Shown here: positions 51,301 to 61,005 of the stretch, piece by piece | Numbering within the stretch: the stretch's first letter is position 1 | Layout: every line of letters begins with the position of its first letter | Origin: Mactromeris polynyma | Lineage: Eukaryota; Mollusca; Bivalvia; Venerida; Mactridae | DNA: 64,000 nucleotides | Direction of reading: 5' to 3' | Assembly (NCBI GenBank): GCA_032209605.1 | Contig: JASFXZ010000009.1 | Span: 21,811,553-21,875,552, forward strand | Made by a program: the position numbers and the translations under genes | Notes under the pieces: generated by a model | The model's input: only the letters and a program-made list of their open reading frames with translations | Told to the model about the DNA's origin: nothing | The model's database searches: none

Positions 51301-53656
51301 TTATCTTAGCGTTTATGAGTGTTAAAAACGTATTGAAGTCTAGCAGGACATGTCGCAATACAAAGTGCAAAGCCAGCCCAAACGTACACGATATAGAAAC
51401 ACACCATGTAAACCATTACACAGGCAAAGAGTACACAAGGCACAAACATAAATGGTGGGTGAGAGTAGGTGTAAAACCTTGGACTACTTACAGAAACACG
51501 CTTCTTTCCACAAGGTAATCTTACTCTTCCTTTGCCAAGACCGGCAGCAATGATACTTCCAGCATGTGCCATAGGGCCTTCCTACAGAATACAACACACT
51601 ATATCAATTACTCCTAGTAATACTTCTAAATATATTTTAGAAACTTACCCCCACCCCTTTATCAAGAATTACATCTTGTCATGTTTTTGCAATAAACACA
51701 TCATAAAAATCATGTATCAAAATAATTGAAATAATGTTAAAAAATTTGAAAGAGCTTTGAAAAAATAGAAATGTGTCTACAGGATACAGGTGCTTAGAAC
51801 TGCTTTACCCAATCAAGAGACGTAACTCTGCTCTCACTAAATAAATTCAATTGAAAAAGACCAGGTCATGGGATGACATATATTACTATGAAGTTTTGTT
51901 ACTTTATGTAAACTTATTTTGAGATTTTTGTTTGACGGCCGGTCGGAAGGACAGAAGGATTGACAGATGGACTGACAGACGAACAGATGGACAAGAGTGA
52001 ATCTAAGTGCATCTCACACATTTGTGGCATTGTGGAAGCACACAAATATGGGGAATATAAATTTTGAAATACATTTTAACTTTTTTAATTGCCTTACATT
52101 TTGAAGGAAACACACAATTTCATTAGGGAGTTGGAATCATAAACAAACATAGAGGTTAAACAATATTAAGTTTACATTTTCGGAACCTGATTTTTATATT
52201 GTACATGTACTGAGTTCGAACATAGGTTTTTCATCTCAGTAAGGGTTTGAATGTCACTGATTTATAATATCTTAGTCCTAGTTTTACCTTTCCACAAGCA
52301 AGTCCGCCTATAATAGACAACATTACCCCACCCACTTTGGCTATGAAACATTCCAAAGTAAGCAATCCGGGAATTTTCACTCCATTTAGGTAAGACTTGA
52401 TATATGGCACGCCGCCACCAAACGCCATTGGCTGAAAACAAAATGCATAATGTATTGATATTGTCAGAATGACTTGACAAATCTTCAGGCGGAATTACGT
52501 TAACTTAGCTACAAACTGTCCTCTATATCCTTACAATATCTTAGTCATGAGCTAAGCTCGATTGAATGAAATTAGAGACATCAGAAAATCAGATGGTTAA
52601 TCGCGGTCCATTCGCTAAACCATCAACAAACTGCCAAACCCTGATTTCGCAATACGTATAGGCGATTTAAGCTGTAAGTCACAGTTGCACTCTGGTACTA
52701 GTAAAACTGCATCGTTCCTATTTTTATTGTTATAAATATAAATACGCGCATTATCGAACTTCCAAAAAGTATATTCTACCTTAAGCGTTTTGAGGAAACC
52801 TGGACAAAACAATTGTTTATAAATGATCGACACGAAGGAACAATCATTCGACAGATTTAATACTATGTTGATAATCTCACCTGGAAGTATATAATCAAAG
52901 CCGCCCCTAAACATGATACGACGACATTTATACCTATCCACATAAGGGCTGGTTGCCATAGGCAATCCTCTTTGGCACATCTATCTATATCTGTTCAATA
53001 GGTCAAGGTCAGTAGCAGTGTGACACTAGGCATCAAATACATCTATACAGCTGATACATACATAATACAATTTATTAGATTAAAGTAAAAGTTTATGTAA
53101 TGTGGAAATGGTTCTAAACAAGAATCAATGGCTATCTCTGTTTAAAAGGAGCATTGTGATGTACATGCACCAAAGATTTTATCAAATGTTGCTTGTTTAT
53201 ATATATCTGTAAGCAAACAGGTAGTACATTTTTTTCCTATTCAATATCTCTGCTAATCGGAATAAATACTGTAATATCAGTCTGTTATCATACATTTATC
53301 TACCAGTTCCAGAGGTTGTACGTGACTAGAAGCATACGCATAATGTTAATGAAACGCTTTGTACTTCAAATTGGTTTGTTGTTGTGAGAAAACCGCGCCA
53401 GACTAAAGACCATCTTCATTATCAAAACCGGTCAACGCATAACAAGTATCAAGACCTCTAAAGTCGATCATGAATGAGTCATCAAGGGTTAAGGAAAGTA
53501 TGACATTTCACAAGAAAATTAAAAATGGATACGTTTTTGTAAGAACTGGAATTTAGCATGGCTGACTGTTTCCACAATGATGTGCACTACTGCTGCTAAG
53601 ACGGCTGTGCACACACCAGTGAAAAATGCTATCAACCATCGATATGCGATCTCCCT
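27300..53656 (-). CDS. CLCN7: CLC-7-type chloride/proton antiporter (19 exons, N-terminus not found)
   Basis: Transcript order: 53533-53656, 52881-52990, 52288-52431, 51492-51581, 50921-51079, 48708-48818, 46531-46585, 43469-43529, 38772-38913, 37091-37184, 36491-36672, 34980-35156, 33989-34074, 33090-33210, 30519-30590, 29991-30077, 29338-29421, 28471-28551, 27300-27398. This is 2079 nt, 692 residues plus stop, with all phases consistent; human CLC-7 has 805, so roughly 110 N-terminal residues are missing. Pore motifs: GGGVP (83-87) where CLCs normally have GSGIP, the gating glutamate of KEGP (127), LFSVEEA (proton-pathway glutamate region) and GVFIP (393-397). Two CBS domains follow (exons 13-19). 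RLKDFRKYY and [12 protein letters not shown] match CLC-7 better than CLC-6. Vertebrate CLC-7 is a lysosomal 2Cl-/H+ exchanger that works with OSTM1. Orthologue versus lineage-specific paralogue is open. Confidence 0.92.
27399..28470. other. Last CLC-7-like intron
   Basis: About 1.1 kb with no identifiable element. A plus-strand open frame at 27951-28214 (87 codons) has no recognisable motif and is taken as chance. Confidence 0.6.
28471..28551 (-). CDS. CLCN7: CLC-7-like exon 18 (CBS2)
   Basis: 81 nt, 27 codons, phase 0. Encodes [19 protein letters not shown], near-identical to LPRVFKLFRALGLRHLVVV of human CLC-7. Confidence 0.97.
29338..29421 (-). CDS. CLCN7: CLC-7-like exon 17 (linker into CBS2)
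   Basis: 84 nt, phase 0. Encodes [19 protein letters not shown] and TPNPYTIGP, aligning with IHVSQDE and FMNPSPYTVP of CLC-7. Donor GTAAGT. Confidence 0.95.
29991..30077 (-). CDS. CLCN7: CLC-7-like exon 16 (inter-CBS linker)
   Basis: 87 nt, phase 0. Encodes [17 protein letters not shown], matching RLRLKDFRDAYPRFP, a CLC-7-specific linker. Donor GTAGTT is weak. It was identified by the conserved peptide and phase. Confidence 0.9.
30519..30590 (-). CDS. CLCN7: CLC-7-like exon 15 (CBS1)
   Basis: 72 nt, 24 codons, phase 0. Encodes [17 protein letters not shown], matching GLILRSQLIVLLKHK of human CLC-7 with the usual ILRSQ serine changed to phenylalanine. Donor GTAAAA. Confidence 0.95.
31396..31946 (+). 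repeat. 29-bp minisatellite, 19 copies
   Basis: Exactly 551 bp, 19 units of 29 bp (CTTGCACCCTATTCCCATAC plus AGTCTTACC), with few substitutions. It lies in the intron between CLC-7-like exons 14 and 15. Because 29 is not a multiple of three and the unit has no stop in any plus frame, it produces three long overlapping open frames (about 31322-32096) that are artefacts. Confidence 0.97.
32280..32480. mobile_element. Possible MITE-like sequence
   Basis: Contains CGCATTCATAAAGC, CTAAGATCTTAAATAAGGA and CCTAAGGAATGTCCTTAGG, a set of short inverted and direct copies typical of non-autonomous transposons. No clean ends were found; low confidence. Confidence 0.3.
32777..33113 (-). repeat. 48-bp tandem array built from an exon end and its splice donor, 7 copies
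   Basis: Read on the minus strand, each 48-bp unit holds the 24 nt that end exon 14 (codons VVNSTGNK) followed by 24 nt of intron starting GTATG and ending TTAG. The exon-proximal copy overlaps the real exon end (33090-33113). Donors therefore recur every 48 bp from 33089 to 32801. The 146-residue minus-strand open frame here is an artefact of the 16-codon period. Confidence 0.95.
33090..33210 (-). CDS. CLCN7: CLC-7-like exon 14 (CBS1)
   Basis: 121 nt, phase 2 to phase 0. Encodes [18 protein letters not shown] and [12 protein letters not shown], matching the AREVMSTPVTCL and NGFPVVE parts of CBS1 in CLC-7. Its last 24 nt and donor GTATGT are the template of the adjacent 48-bp array. Confidence 0.95.
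33989..34074 (-). CDS. CLCN7: CLC-7-like exon 13 (end of membrane domain)
   Basis: 86 nt, phase 0 to phase 2. Encodes [17 protein letters not shown], matching GLYDMHIQL and VPFLHWE of CLC-7. This segment joins the last membrane helix to the CBS domains. Confidence 0.95.
34980..35156 (-). CDS. CLCN7: CLC-7-like exon 12 (membrane helices near the C-terminal half)
   Basis: 177 nt, 59 codons, phase 0. Encodes [20 protein letters not shown] and [17 protein letters not shown], clear CLC-6/7 signature segments. Acceptor TTGCAG, donor GTAAGT. Confidence 0.97.
35279..35381 (+). repeat. 34-bp tandem repeat, three copies
   Basis: AAGCAGCCCTCTCTTGAACA recurs at 35281, 35315 and 35349, essentially identical. 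Related CTCTAGAACAATAGCC and CTCAACAACAGCC follow, and AACTCAAGAGAGATTACACTG closes the region near 35510, so the triplet may sit inside a larger decayed mobile element. It lies in the intron between exons 11 and 12. Confidence 0.85.
35990..36190 (-). mobile_element. tRNA-derived SINE, minus orientation
   Basis: On the minus strand, A box TGGCTACGGTCGC (36165-36177) and B box GGTTCGAGTACC (36119-36130) form a tRNA-type promoter. The body runs to lower coordinates; its end near 35990 is approximate. Inserted in the same sense as the host transcript in the intron between exons 11 and 12. Confidence 0.7.
36491..36672 (-). CDS. CLCN7: CLC-7-like exon 11 (third selectivity motif)
   Basis: 182 nt, phase 1 to phase 0. 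Encodes [20 protein letters not shown] then [10 protein letters not shown], matching [20 protein letters not shown] and GAAWGRLFG of CLC-7. GVFIP is the intact GxFxP anion-binding motif. Confidence 0.97.
37091..37184 (-). CDS. CLCN7: CLC-7-like exon 10 (luminal loop)
   Basis: 94 nt, phase 0 to phase 1. Encodes [20 protein letters not shown] and LLNDPF, aligning with the luminal loop of CLC-7 (AFFNTPE, LFHDPP). Donor GTAAGT. Confidence 0.92.
38226..38284 (+). repeat. 29-bp direct duplication
   Basis: TAGATACAGGACAGGCGGCG plus TACGAGAGA occurs twice in tandem, identical. A third partial copy (TAGATACA) follows. Located in the intron between exons 9 and 10. Confidence 0.9.
38772..38913 (-). CDS. 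CLCN7: CLC-7-like exon 9 (membrane helix and start of luminal loop)
   Basis: 142 nt, phase 2 to phase 0. Encodes [19 protein letters not shown], aligning with VIEAVLVAAVTATVAFVL of CLC-7, then a cysteine-containing luminal segment. Donor GTAAGC. Confidence 0.94.
38914..43468. other. CLC-7-like intron 8
   Basis: 4.6 kb without a recognisable gene. It carries a 13-base G run (40228-40240). Short frames on both strands (for example 39717-39932, 40839-41024, 42394-42708) resemble no family and are taken as chance. Confidence 0.55.
40228..40240 (+). repeat. Poly-G tract, 13 bases
   Basis: Uninterrupted run of 13 G in AT-rich intronic DNA. The length may be affected by sequencing. Confidence 0.8.
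43469..43529 (-). CDS. CLCN7: CLC-7-like exon 8
   Basis: 61 nt, phase 1 to phase 2. Encodes [19 protein letters not shown], matching GVLGAVFNALNYWLTMFRI of human CLC-7. Donor GTAAAT. Confidence 0.94.
45460..45488. repeat. Perfect GC-rich hairpin
   Basis: TAGTCGGCGCCC (45460-45471) is followed by the 5-nt loop TCCCG and its exact complement (45477-45488). A stem this GC-rich stands out in the AT-rich intron between exons 7 and 8. No function is assigned. Confidence 0.8.
45958..45975 (+). repeat. Poly-G tract, 18 bases
   Basis: Uninterrupted run of 18 G in the intron between exons 7 and 8; as the transcript is the minus strand it would be a C run in RNA. Confidence 0.8.
46531..46585 (-). CDS. 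CLCN7: CLC-7-like exon 7
   Basis: 55 nt, phase 0 to phase 1. Encodes [15 protein letters not shown], matching IHEIPVFIAMGVVG of CLC-7. Donor GTAAGT. Confidence 0.94.
48708..48818 (-). CDS. CLCN7: CLC-7-like exon 6
   Basis: 111 nt, 37 codons, phase 0. Encodes [20 protein letters not shown], aligning with [20 protein letters not shown] of CLC-7, then LSAPGLVRF. Donor GTAAGT. Confidence 0.95.
50921..51079 (-). CDS. CLCN7: CLC-7-like exon 5 (proton-pathway region)
   Basis: 159 nt, 53 codons, phase 0. Encodes [20 protein letters not shown] then [14 protein letters not shown], matching [20 protein letters not shown] and GGVLFSLEEGASFW of CLC-7. The VEEA glutamates fall at the position of the internal proton glutamate, which supports exchanger rather than channel function. 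Confidence 0.97.
51492..51581 (-). CDS. CLCN7: CLC-7-like exon 4 (gating glutamate)
   Basis: 90 nt, 30 codons, phase 0. Begins [19 protein letters not shown], continuing the previous exon's GK to form GKEGP, the second anion-binding motif with the external gating glutamate. CLC-7 has GKEGPMIHSGSVIAAG. Confidence 0.97.
52288..52431 (-). CDS. CLCN7: CLC-7-like exon 3 (first selectivity motif, altered)
   Basis: 144 nt, 48 codons, phase 0. Encodes [20 protein letters not shown], aligning with [20 protein letters not shown] of human CLC-7. The serine of GSGIP, which coordinates the central chloride, is glycine here (codon GGC at 52414-52416). The remainder ([19 protein letters not shown]) is conserved. 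Confidence 0.96.
52881..52990 (-). CDS. CLCN7: CLC-7-like exon 2
   Basis: 110 nt, phase 1 to phase 0. Encodes [10 protein letters not shown] followed by [20 protein letters not shown], aligning with NIDKFTEKGG and LLLWATLNAAFVLVGSVIV of CLC-7. The CAG acceptor at 52991-52993 was preferred over an internal TATAG 6 nt further in because it keeps the aligned ID pair. Confidence 0.9.
53533..53656 (-). CDS. CLCN7: CLC-7-like exon 1 of those found (first membrane helix)
   Basis: 124 nt, phase 0 to phase 1. Encodes [20 protein letters not shown] and [11 protein letters not shown], aligning with VEMKRWALVILIGILTGLV and DIVVENLAGLKY of CLC-7. The donor GTATCC is non-consensus but gives the right phase. 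It starts in phase 0 with an arginine, so at least one upstream exon with the start codon is needed. Confidence 0.85.
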
Positions 53657-55091
53657 CTGAAATGAAACAAGTACATATGTAGTGATCAATTACAAAAAAA
53701 ACAACCGTTTCAAATAATCCATGACAAACTTTATTCACCGTATCTGCTCTATGTGATAAGTAAGAAATAATTACAAAACAAGACCAACTATCGTCAACAC
53801 TGTCCTACACAACATTACAGACATCTGAATAACAAATAGCAAATGAATTATTCATCCAAGAAACCACAGCATACAATACTCGCAGTTTCAAAATTGCCAG
53901 AATCACACGTACAAAAGTATCAAAGTACTGCAATTTGCAATAATCGTATTCGACATGAGAATGAATTGGTGCTCTAGAGACTGGTGTATTCATTGAACCC
54001 AGTTGTTTGTATCGCTTGCACGATTACATTTTATAGTTTCTGAAACTCGCTATGGAAAAGATTCAATTTTGCCCTGCATTAATAAAACATTCTCTCGGCA
54101 AGTAATACATCAATGTATTAACAAAAAATATCCGAAGGTCACCGCATTTAGCAGTTTAGAAAGTTTGCCGTTACAAAATTTGAAATCAAGAAACCATCGG
54201 CTGCATTAGGAAAATTAAAGACCAAATGTTTAATTTTGTTTCAAGTACGATGAAAACTAAAAGTATTGCATTCAATTAGTTTTGTATCTTTGTTACGCTT
54301 GAGCAGTATTCAAGATGTGCAAGTCAGTGATACTATGAAACAATATCGAGGACTAGAAGTTAATGAGGATGAATAATGTAGTACACTATTATTGACGGGA
54401 AGTGTAGTGCCGACATGAGGTGGGCATATACTAATGCGGGGAATTCGATCAGTTGACCAATGTCGCTGGGTTACAGACTATTGCTAACCTTTCTTCCTAA
54501 ATCAACTGTCAACATCCTCACATGAATCAGGTAAAAGACAAATGACTTTTGATGCATAATCTGACGTCAACACATTCCCCATCAAGGGTGACACTCCTAC
54601 CCTATGTTAAAGAACAATATGAGAAAACATAAAAGGATGATAACATCACGAATGGTTTTTACTTTTATGTGGGTGAGATGAGAGGGAGTATATACTAAAA
54701 AACACTATGGCGGAACACATAAAACTGAAAGAGGAAGGAAAACATTAAAATGTCTCAGCGGGGGGATTGCGATGTGGTTGGTGTATTTGGGGAGTTGGGT
54801 AAAATTCGTGAATGAGATACAAAGTATAGTAACGAGAAAGTGATCATAAAAAGAACGAGAAAACGTTTTGGTTTTGAGTAGAAAGAATTGCGCTAAAACG
54901 TTTGACTGTATTCCAGGTCAATAAGCATACTGATCTGATAATTTCAAGGACATTAATCAAGACATAAATCTTACGTATGCAATTAAACGCGAACGGATAG
55001 TGTAAATATTCAATAAGAGTTAACTTGAGCAAAACAAATTCGCAACAAAACTCAAGTTACACCGGAAATGTCTGAAAATGATAATAATTCT
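53657..55091. other. Upstream flank or intron of the CLC-7-like gene
   Basis: 1.4 kb with no confident exon. A stretch around 54360-54620 is relatively GC-rich and looks repeat-derived, but no family could be named. No CLC N-terminal peptide (such as the tyrosine/acid-rich block before the first helix) was seen on the minus strand. Confidence 0.5.
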
Positions 55092-58000
55092 CGTGTGACT
55101 GTAATATCTCAACAATGATAGAGGTGACTTAATGCAGACGTTTGACTGTAATATCTCAACAATGATAGAGGTGACTTAATGCAGACGTTTGAATGTACTA
55201 TCTCAACAATGATAGAGGTGACTTAATGCAGACGTTTGACTGTAATATCTCAACAATGATAGAGGTGACTTAATGCAGACGTTTGACTGTAATATCTCAA
55301 CAATGATAGAGGTGACTTAATGCAGACGTTTGAATGTAATATCTCAACAATGATAGAGGTGACTTAATGCAGACGTGTGACTGTAATATCTCAACAATGA
55401 TAGAGGTGACTTAATGCAGACGTGTGACTGTAATATCTCAACAATGATAGAGGTGACTTAATGCAGACGTGTGACTGTAATATCTCAACAATGATAGAGG
55501 TGACTTAATGCAGACGTGTGATTGTAATATCTCAACAATGATAGAGGTGACTTAATGCAGACGTGTGACTGTACTATCTCAACAATGATAGAGGTGACTT
55601 AATGCAGACGTTTGATTGTACTATCTCAACAATGATAGAGGTGACTTAATGCAGACGTGTGATTGTACTATCTCAACAATGATAGAGGTGACTTAATGCA
55701 GACGTGTGATTGTACTATCTCAACAATGATAGAGGTGACTTAATGCAGACGTGTGACTGTAATATCTCAACAATGATAGAGGTGACTTAATGCAGACGTT
55801 TGACTGTAATATCTCAACAATGATAGAGGTGACTTAATGCAGACGTGTGATTGTACTATCTCAACAATGATAGAGGTGACTTAATGCAGACGTGTGATTG
55901 TACTATCTCAACAATGATAGAGGTGACTTAATGCAGACGTGTGAATGTACTATCTCAACAATGATAGAGATGACTTAATGCAGACGTGTGACTGTAATAT
56001 CTCAACAATGATAGAGGTGACTTAATGCAGACGTTGAATGTACTATCTCAACAATGATAGAGGTGACTTAATGCAGACGTGTGATTGTACTATCTCAACA
56101 ATGATAGAGGTGACTTAATGCAGACGTGTGACTGTACTATCTCAACAATGATAGAGATGACTTAATGCAGACGTTTGAGTGTACTATCTCAACAATGATA
56201 GAGGTGACTTAATGCAGACGTGTGATTGTACTATCTCAACAATGATAGAGGTGACTTAATGCAGACGTGTGATTGTACTATCTCAACGATGATAGAGGTG
56301 ACTTAATGCAGACGTGTGATTGTAATATCTCAACAATGATAGAGGTGACTTAATGCAGACGTTTGACTGTACTATCTCAACAATGATAGAGGTGACTTAA
56401 TGCAGACGTGTGACTGTACTATCTCAACAATGATAGAGGTGACTTAATGCAGACGTGTGATTGTACTATCTCAACAATGATAGAGGTGACTTAATGCAGA
56501 CGTTTGACTGTAATATCTCAACAATGATAGAGGTGACTTAATGCAGACGTTTGATTGTACTATCTCAACAATGATAGAGGTGACTTAATGCAGACGTGTG
56601 ATTGTAATATCTCAACAATGATAGAGGTGACTTAATGCAGACGTTTGACTGTAATATCTCAACAATGATAGAGGTGACTTAATGCAGACGTGTGATTGTA
56701 CTATCTCAACAATGATAGAGGTGACTTAATGCAGACGTGTGATTGTAATATCTCAACAATGATAGAGGTGACTTAATGCAGACGTTTGATTGTACTATCT
56801 CAACAATGATAGAGGTGACTTAATGCAGACGTGTGACTGTAATATCTCAACAATGATAGAGGTGACTTAATGCAGACGTGTGATTGTACTATCTCAACAA
56901 TGATAGAGGTGACTTAATGCAGACGTGTGATTGTACTATCTCAACAATGATAGAGGTGACTTAATGCAGACGTGTGATTGTAATATCTCAACAATGATAG
57001 AGGTGACTTAATGCAGACGTTTGATTGTACTATCTCAACAATGATAGAGGTGACTTAATGCAGACGTGTGACTGTAATATCTCAACAATGATAGAGGTGA
57101 CTTAATGCAGACGTGTGATTGTACTATCTCAACAATGATAGAGGTGACTTAATGCAGACGTTTGACTGTAATATCTCAACAATGATAGAGGTGACTTAAT
57201 GCAGACGTGTGACTGTAATATCTCAACAATGATAGAGGTGACTTAATGCAGACGTGTGACTGTAATATCTCAACAATGATAGAGGTGACTTAATGCAGAC
57301 GTGTGATTGTACTATCTCAACAATGATAGAGGTGACTTAATGCAGACGTTTGAGTGTACTATCTCAACAATGATAGAGGTGACTTAATGTAGACGTTTGA
57401 CTGTAATATCTCAACAATGATAGAGGTGACTTAATGCAGACGTTTGACTGTAATATCTCAACAATGATAGAGGTGACTTAATGCAGACGTTTGACTGTAA
57501 TATCTCAACAATGATAGAGGTGACTTAATGCAGACGTGTGATTGTACTATCTCAACAATGATAGAGGTGACTTAATGTAGACGTTTGACTGTAATATCTC
57601 AACAATGATAGAGGTGACTTAATGCAGACGTTTGATTGTACTATCTCAACAATGATAGAGGTGACTTAATGCAGACGTTTGATTGTACTATCTCAACAAT
57701 GATAGAGGTGACTTAATGCAGACGTTTGACTGTACTATCTCAACAATGATAGAGGTGACTTAATGCAGACGTTTGATTGTACTATCTCAACAATGATAGA
57801 GGTGACTTAATGCAGACGTGTGATTGTAATATCTCAACAATGATAGAGGTGACTTAATGCAGACGTTGAATGTACTATCTCAACAATGATAGAGGTGACT
57901 TAATGTAGACGTTTGACTGTAATATCTCAACAATGATAGAGGTGACTTAATGCAGACGTTTGATTGTACTATCTCAACAATGATAGAGGTGACTTAATGC

Positions 58001-59235
58001 AGACGTTTGATTGTACTATCTCAACAATGATAGAGGTGACTTAATGCAGACGTTTGACTGTACTATCTCAACAATGATAGAGGTGACTTAATGCAGACGT
58101 TTGATTGTACTATCTCAACAATGATAGAGGTGACTTAATGCAGACGTGTGATTGTAATATCTCAACAATGATAGAGGTGACTTAATGTAGACGTGTGATT
58201 GTAATATCTCAACAATGATAGAGGTGACTTAATGTAGACGTTTGACTGTAATATCTCAACAATGATAGAGGTGACTTAATGCAGACGTTGAATGTACTAT
58301 CTCAACAATGATAGAGGTGACTTAATGCAGACGTTGAATGTACTATCTCAACAATGATAGAGGTGACTTAATGTAGACGTTTGACTGTAATATCTCAACA
58401 ATGATAGAGGTGACTTAATGCAGACGTTTGACTGTACTATCTCAACAATGATAGAGGTGACTTAATGCAGACGTTTGACTGTAATATCTCAACAATGATA
58501 GAGGTGACTTAATGCAGACGTGTGACTGTAATATCTCAACAATGATAGAGGTGACTTAATGCAGACGTGTGATTGTACTATCTCAACAATGATAGAGGTG
58601 ACTTAATGCAGACGTTTGATTGTACTATCTCAACAATGATAGAGGTGACTTAATGCAGACGTTTGACTGTACTATCTCAACAATGATAGAGGTGACTTAA
58701 TGCAGACGTTTGAGTGTACTATCTCAACAATGATAGAGGTGACTTAATGCAGACGTGTGACTGTAATATCTCAACAATGATAGAGGTGACTTAATGCAGA
58801 CGTTTGACTGTAATATCTCAACAATGATAGAGGTGACTTAATGCAGACGTGTGACTGTAATATCTCAACAATGATAGAGGTGACTTAATGCAGACGTTTG
58901 ACTGTAATATCTCAACAATGATAGAGGTGACTTAATGCAGACGTGTGACTGTACTATCTCAACAATGATAGAGGTGACTTAATGCAGACGTGTGACTGTA
59001 ATATCTCAACAATGATAGAGGTGACTTAATGCAGACGTTTGAGTGTACTATCTCAACAATGATAGAGGTGACTTAATGCAGACGTGTGATTGTAATATCT
59101 CAACAATGATAGAGGTGACTTAATGCAGACGTGTGACTGTACTATCTCAACAATGATAGAGGTGACTTAATGCAGACGTGTGACTGTAATATCTCAACAA
59201 TAATAGAGGTGACTTAATGCAGACGTTTGACTGTA
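55092..59235 (+). repeat. 47-bp satellite, about 88 copies, 4.1 kb
   Basis: Head-to-tail 47-bp monomers (core ATCTCAACAATGATAGAGG then TGACTTAATGCAGACG). Copies differ mainly at a few positions: TGTGA or TTTGA, the next base C/T/A/G, GTAATAT or GTACTAT, and occasional TGTAGACG. A 46-bp variant (ACGTTGAATG) occurs at least four times. About 4,144 bp / 47 gives 88 copies. Stops in every frame exclude coding. Confidence 0.98.
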
Positions 59236-61005
59236 CATCGTTGCCATGTTTATATAACTCTACCTAACCAAAGATAAAAACAAGATTGCACATATTATAC
59301 TAAATTTGCAGTATTCGCTCGTCTGTTGCTATATTGTCTTCTTAATGAGTCATATTCAGTGGATGGTTGTCACAATTGCTTCCCAGAAACCGAATAACAA
59401 ATTGAGGAAGTAAATGAACACTATTCGCCATAAATTCTGAAACATGCTTTCGACAAAAGATAATGGTATCTGTGTGCGCTGCATCGAAAACAAATATTGA
59501 ACCGACTTAATACAACGACGCATTGACTGAACTAAGTACATAACGTCGGTAGCTTTACAGAGAAGCAATTCACATTATTTATTGCTTTCTCTTAGTGTTT
59601 TGTTGGTGTTTCAGAAAACCATGTACAGCTGGGTTATTTCCTTTTAAGTTGCCGAATCCGTTTTGATTGGTGGGATGCGTATCAACTTCAATTATATTGA
59701 TAAAATTTACGTCAAATTAATAATTGCAGACTCTGTATTGACAGACTAGTGTGGTCCATTCGTGTTTGTTATAGCAGGTTTATAAGGTATGACATACACG
59801 TGGTCGCTTCATTTTTACATGGATTCATTTACAATATTGTCATGCAAAATATACACACCTAAAACAGAATCGGCGTTTGTCTGACAACACGTAGTTCTCA
59901 CCAAATAGCAAACTACACATTCACAATTTCGCTCTGATATCGACGTAGTGTCATTTATTGTGTTATCTTATTTACGTTGTTCTTAGTGTTTGGTTCATAT
60001 ATACTACAATACAGAATCAGTATCTAATGCAGAAAATAACTAAAGATGTTTTACAATAACCAAGTCTAAGTACAAGTCCACTAGCTCCCTTCCAGAATGA
60101 TAGTCCCGTGCCCTAGAAGCCTAGTTGTTTTTTTTATAATTTGGATAAATGAATTACCTTGAATAGTTTGGATAAAAATCCGCTATATGTTCATTCTGGT
60201 GCAGTATCATGGAATGTTGCTGATTTGTAACGCTTGAATATGGAAACTCGGCTCAGTCCCTTGGGGTTATGATTTTAGACAAATTGAATTGAATCCACAC
60301 AGAGAGTCATCAAAGAAATTCTCTGAGACATCACCAGAGTTTGGAACAGAGCTGGCATGCACAGAGAGATGTTGTTTTGAAAAATACTGTGGACGGACGG
60401 ACGGATATACTACAACGGACGGTGAGCGATCCTGATACATGTACACAACCCCTATTTATTTTATAAAAAGCGACACACGCTGATCCCGCGCAATTTCCTC
60501 TTGAAATAGAAAAAAATATTTCATCCAAAAATGTCATTCTTAAATTGAGACAGTTGCGTCCTCCCATTAAAAGGAAAACACATTAATTTTCTTGTTTTAC
60601 GCACGTTTTATCATTGATAATTGGTGCATGCTTGTAACACTTTGACAGCTATGCAAAGAAGCAGAATTTTGCTGACATCTCACACAACATGAACTAATAG
60701 TAGTCCCATGTTCCAGACACAATCGTCCATAAAACAACAGAAACCAATCAAGATTTCGTTCACATGATTGTTTTAATTCTGTAAACACATCGATGAAGAT
60801 TAAATGAACCAAACATGCAATTTATCTTGAATTCATTCATACCATTCTTGGTAAAATATAAGTTGAGTTGACATTTTCAAAACCTTTTTGCAAAAGTTAT
60901 TGTCTTTTTGAAGATCATCACTTCGGTAAGAATATTTTCTTAATTTACGCATAAAAATATTGTCAAAAATTTGATCTGGAATTAATTCATAGTTACTTGG
61001 TTTTT
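59236..61005. other. Non-coding stretch between two tandem arrays
   Basis: 1.8 kb without a recognised gene. A minus-strand open stretch at about 60060-60120 after an ACTAG was examined as a CLC-7 N-terminal exon and not supported. Contains a short GGAC run near 60390-60420. Confidence 0.5.

Noticed and set aside
55092..59235. CRISPR-like regular repeats
   Set aside because: Monomers are contiguous without unique spacers, and the context is an animal genome; this is a satellite.
60060..60130. Minus-strand open stretch after an ACTAG acceptor as a CLC-7 N-terminal exon
   Set aside because: The peptide shows no resemblance to the CLC-7 N-terminus and no matching donor in the phase needed by the exon at 53656 was found.
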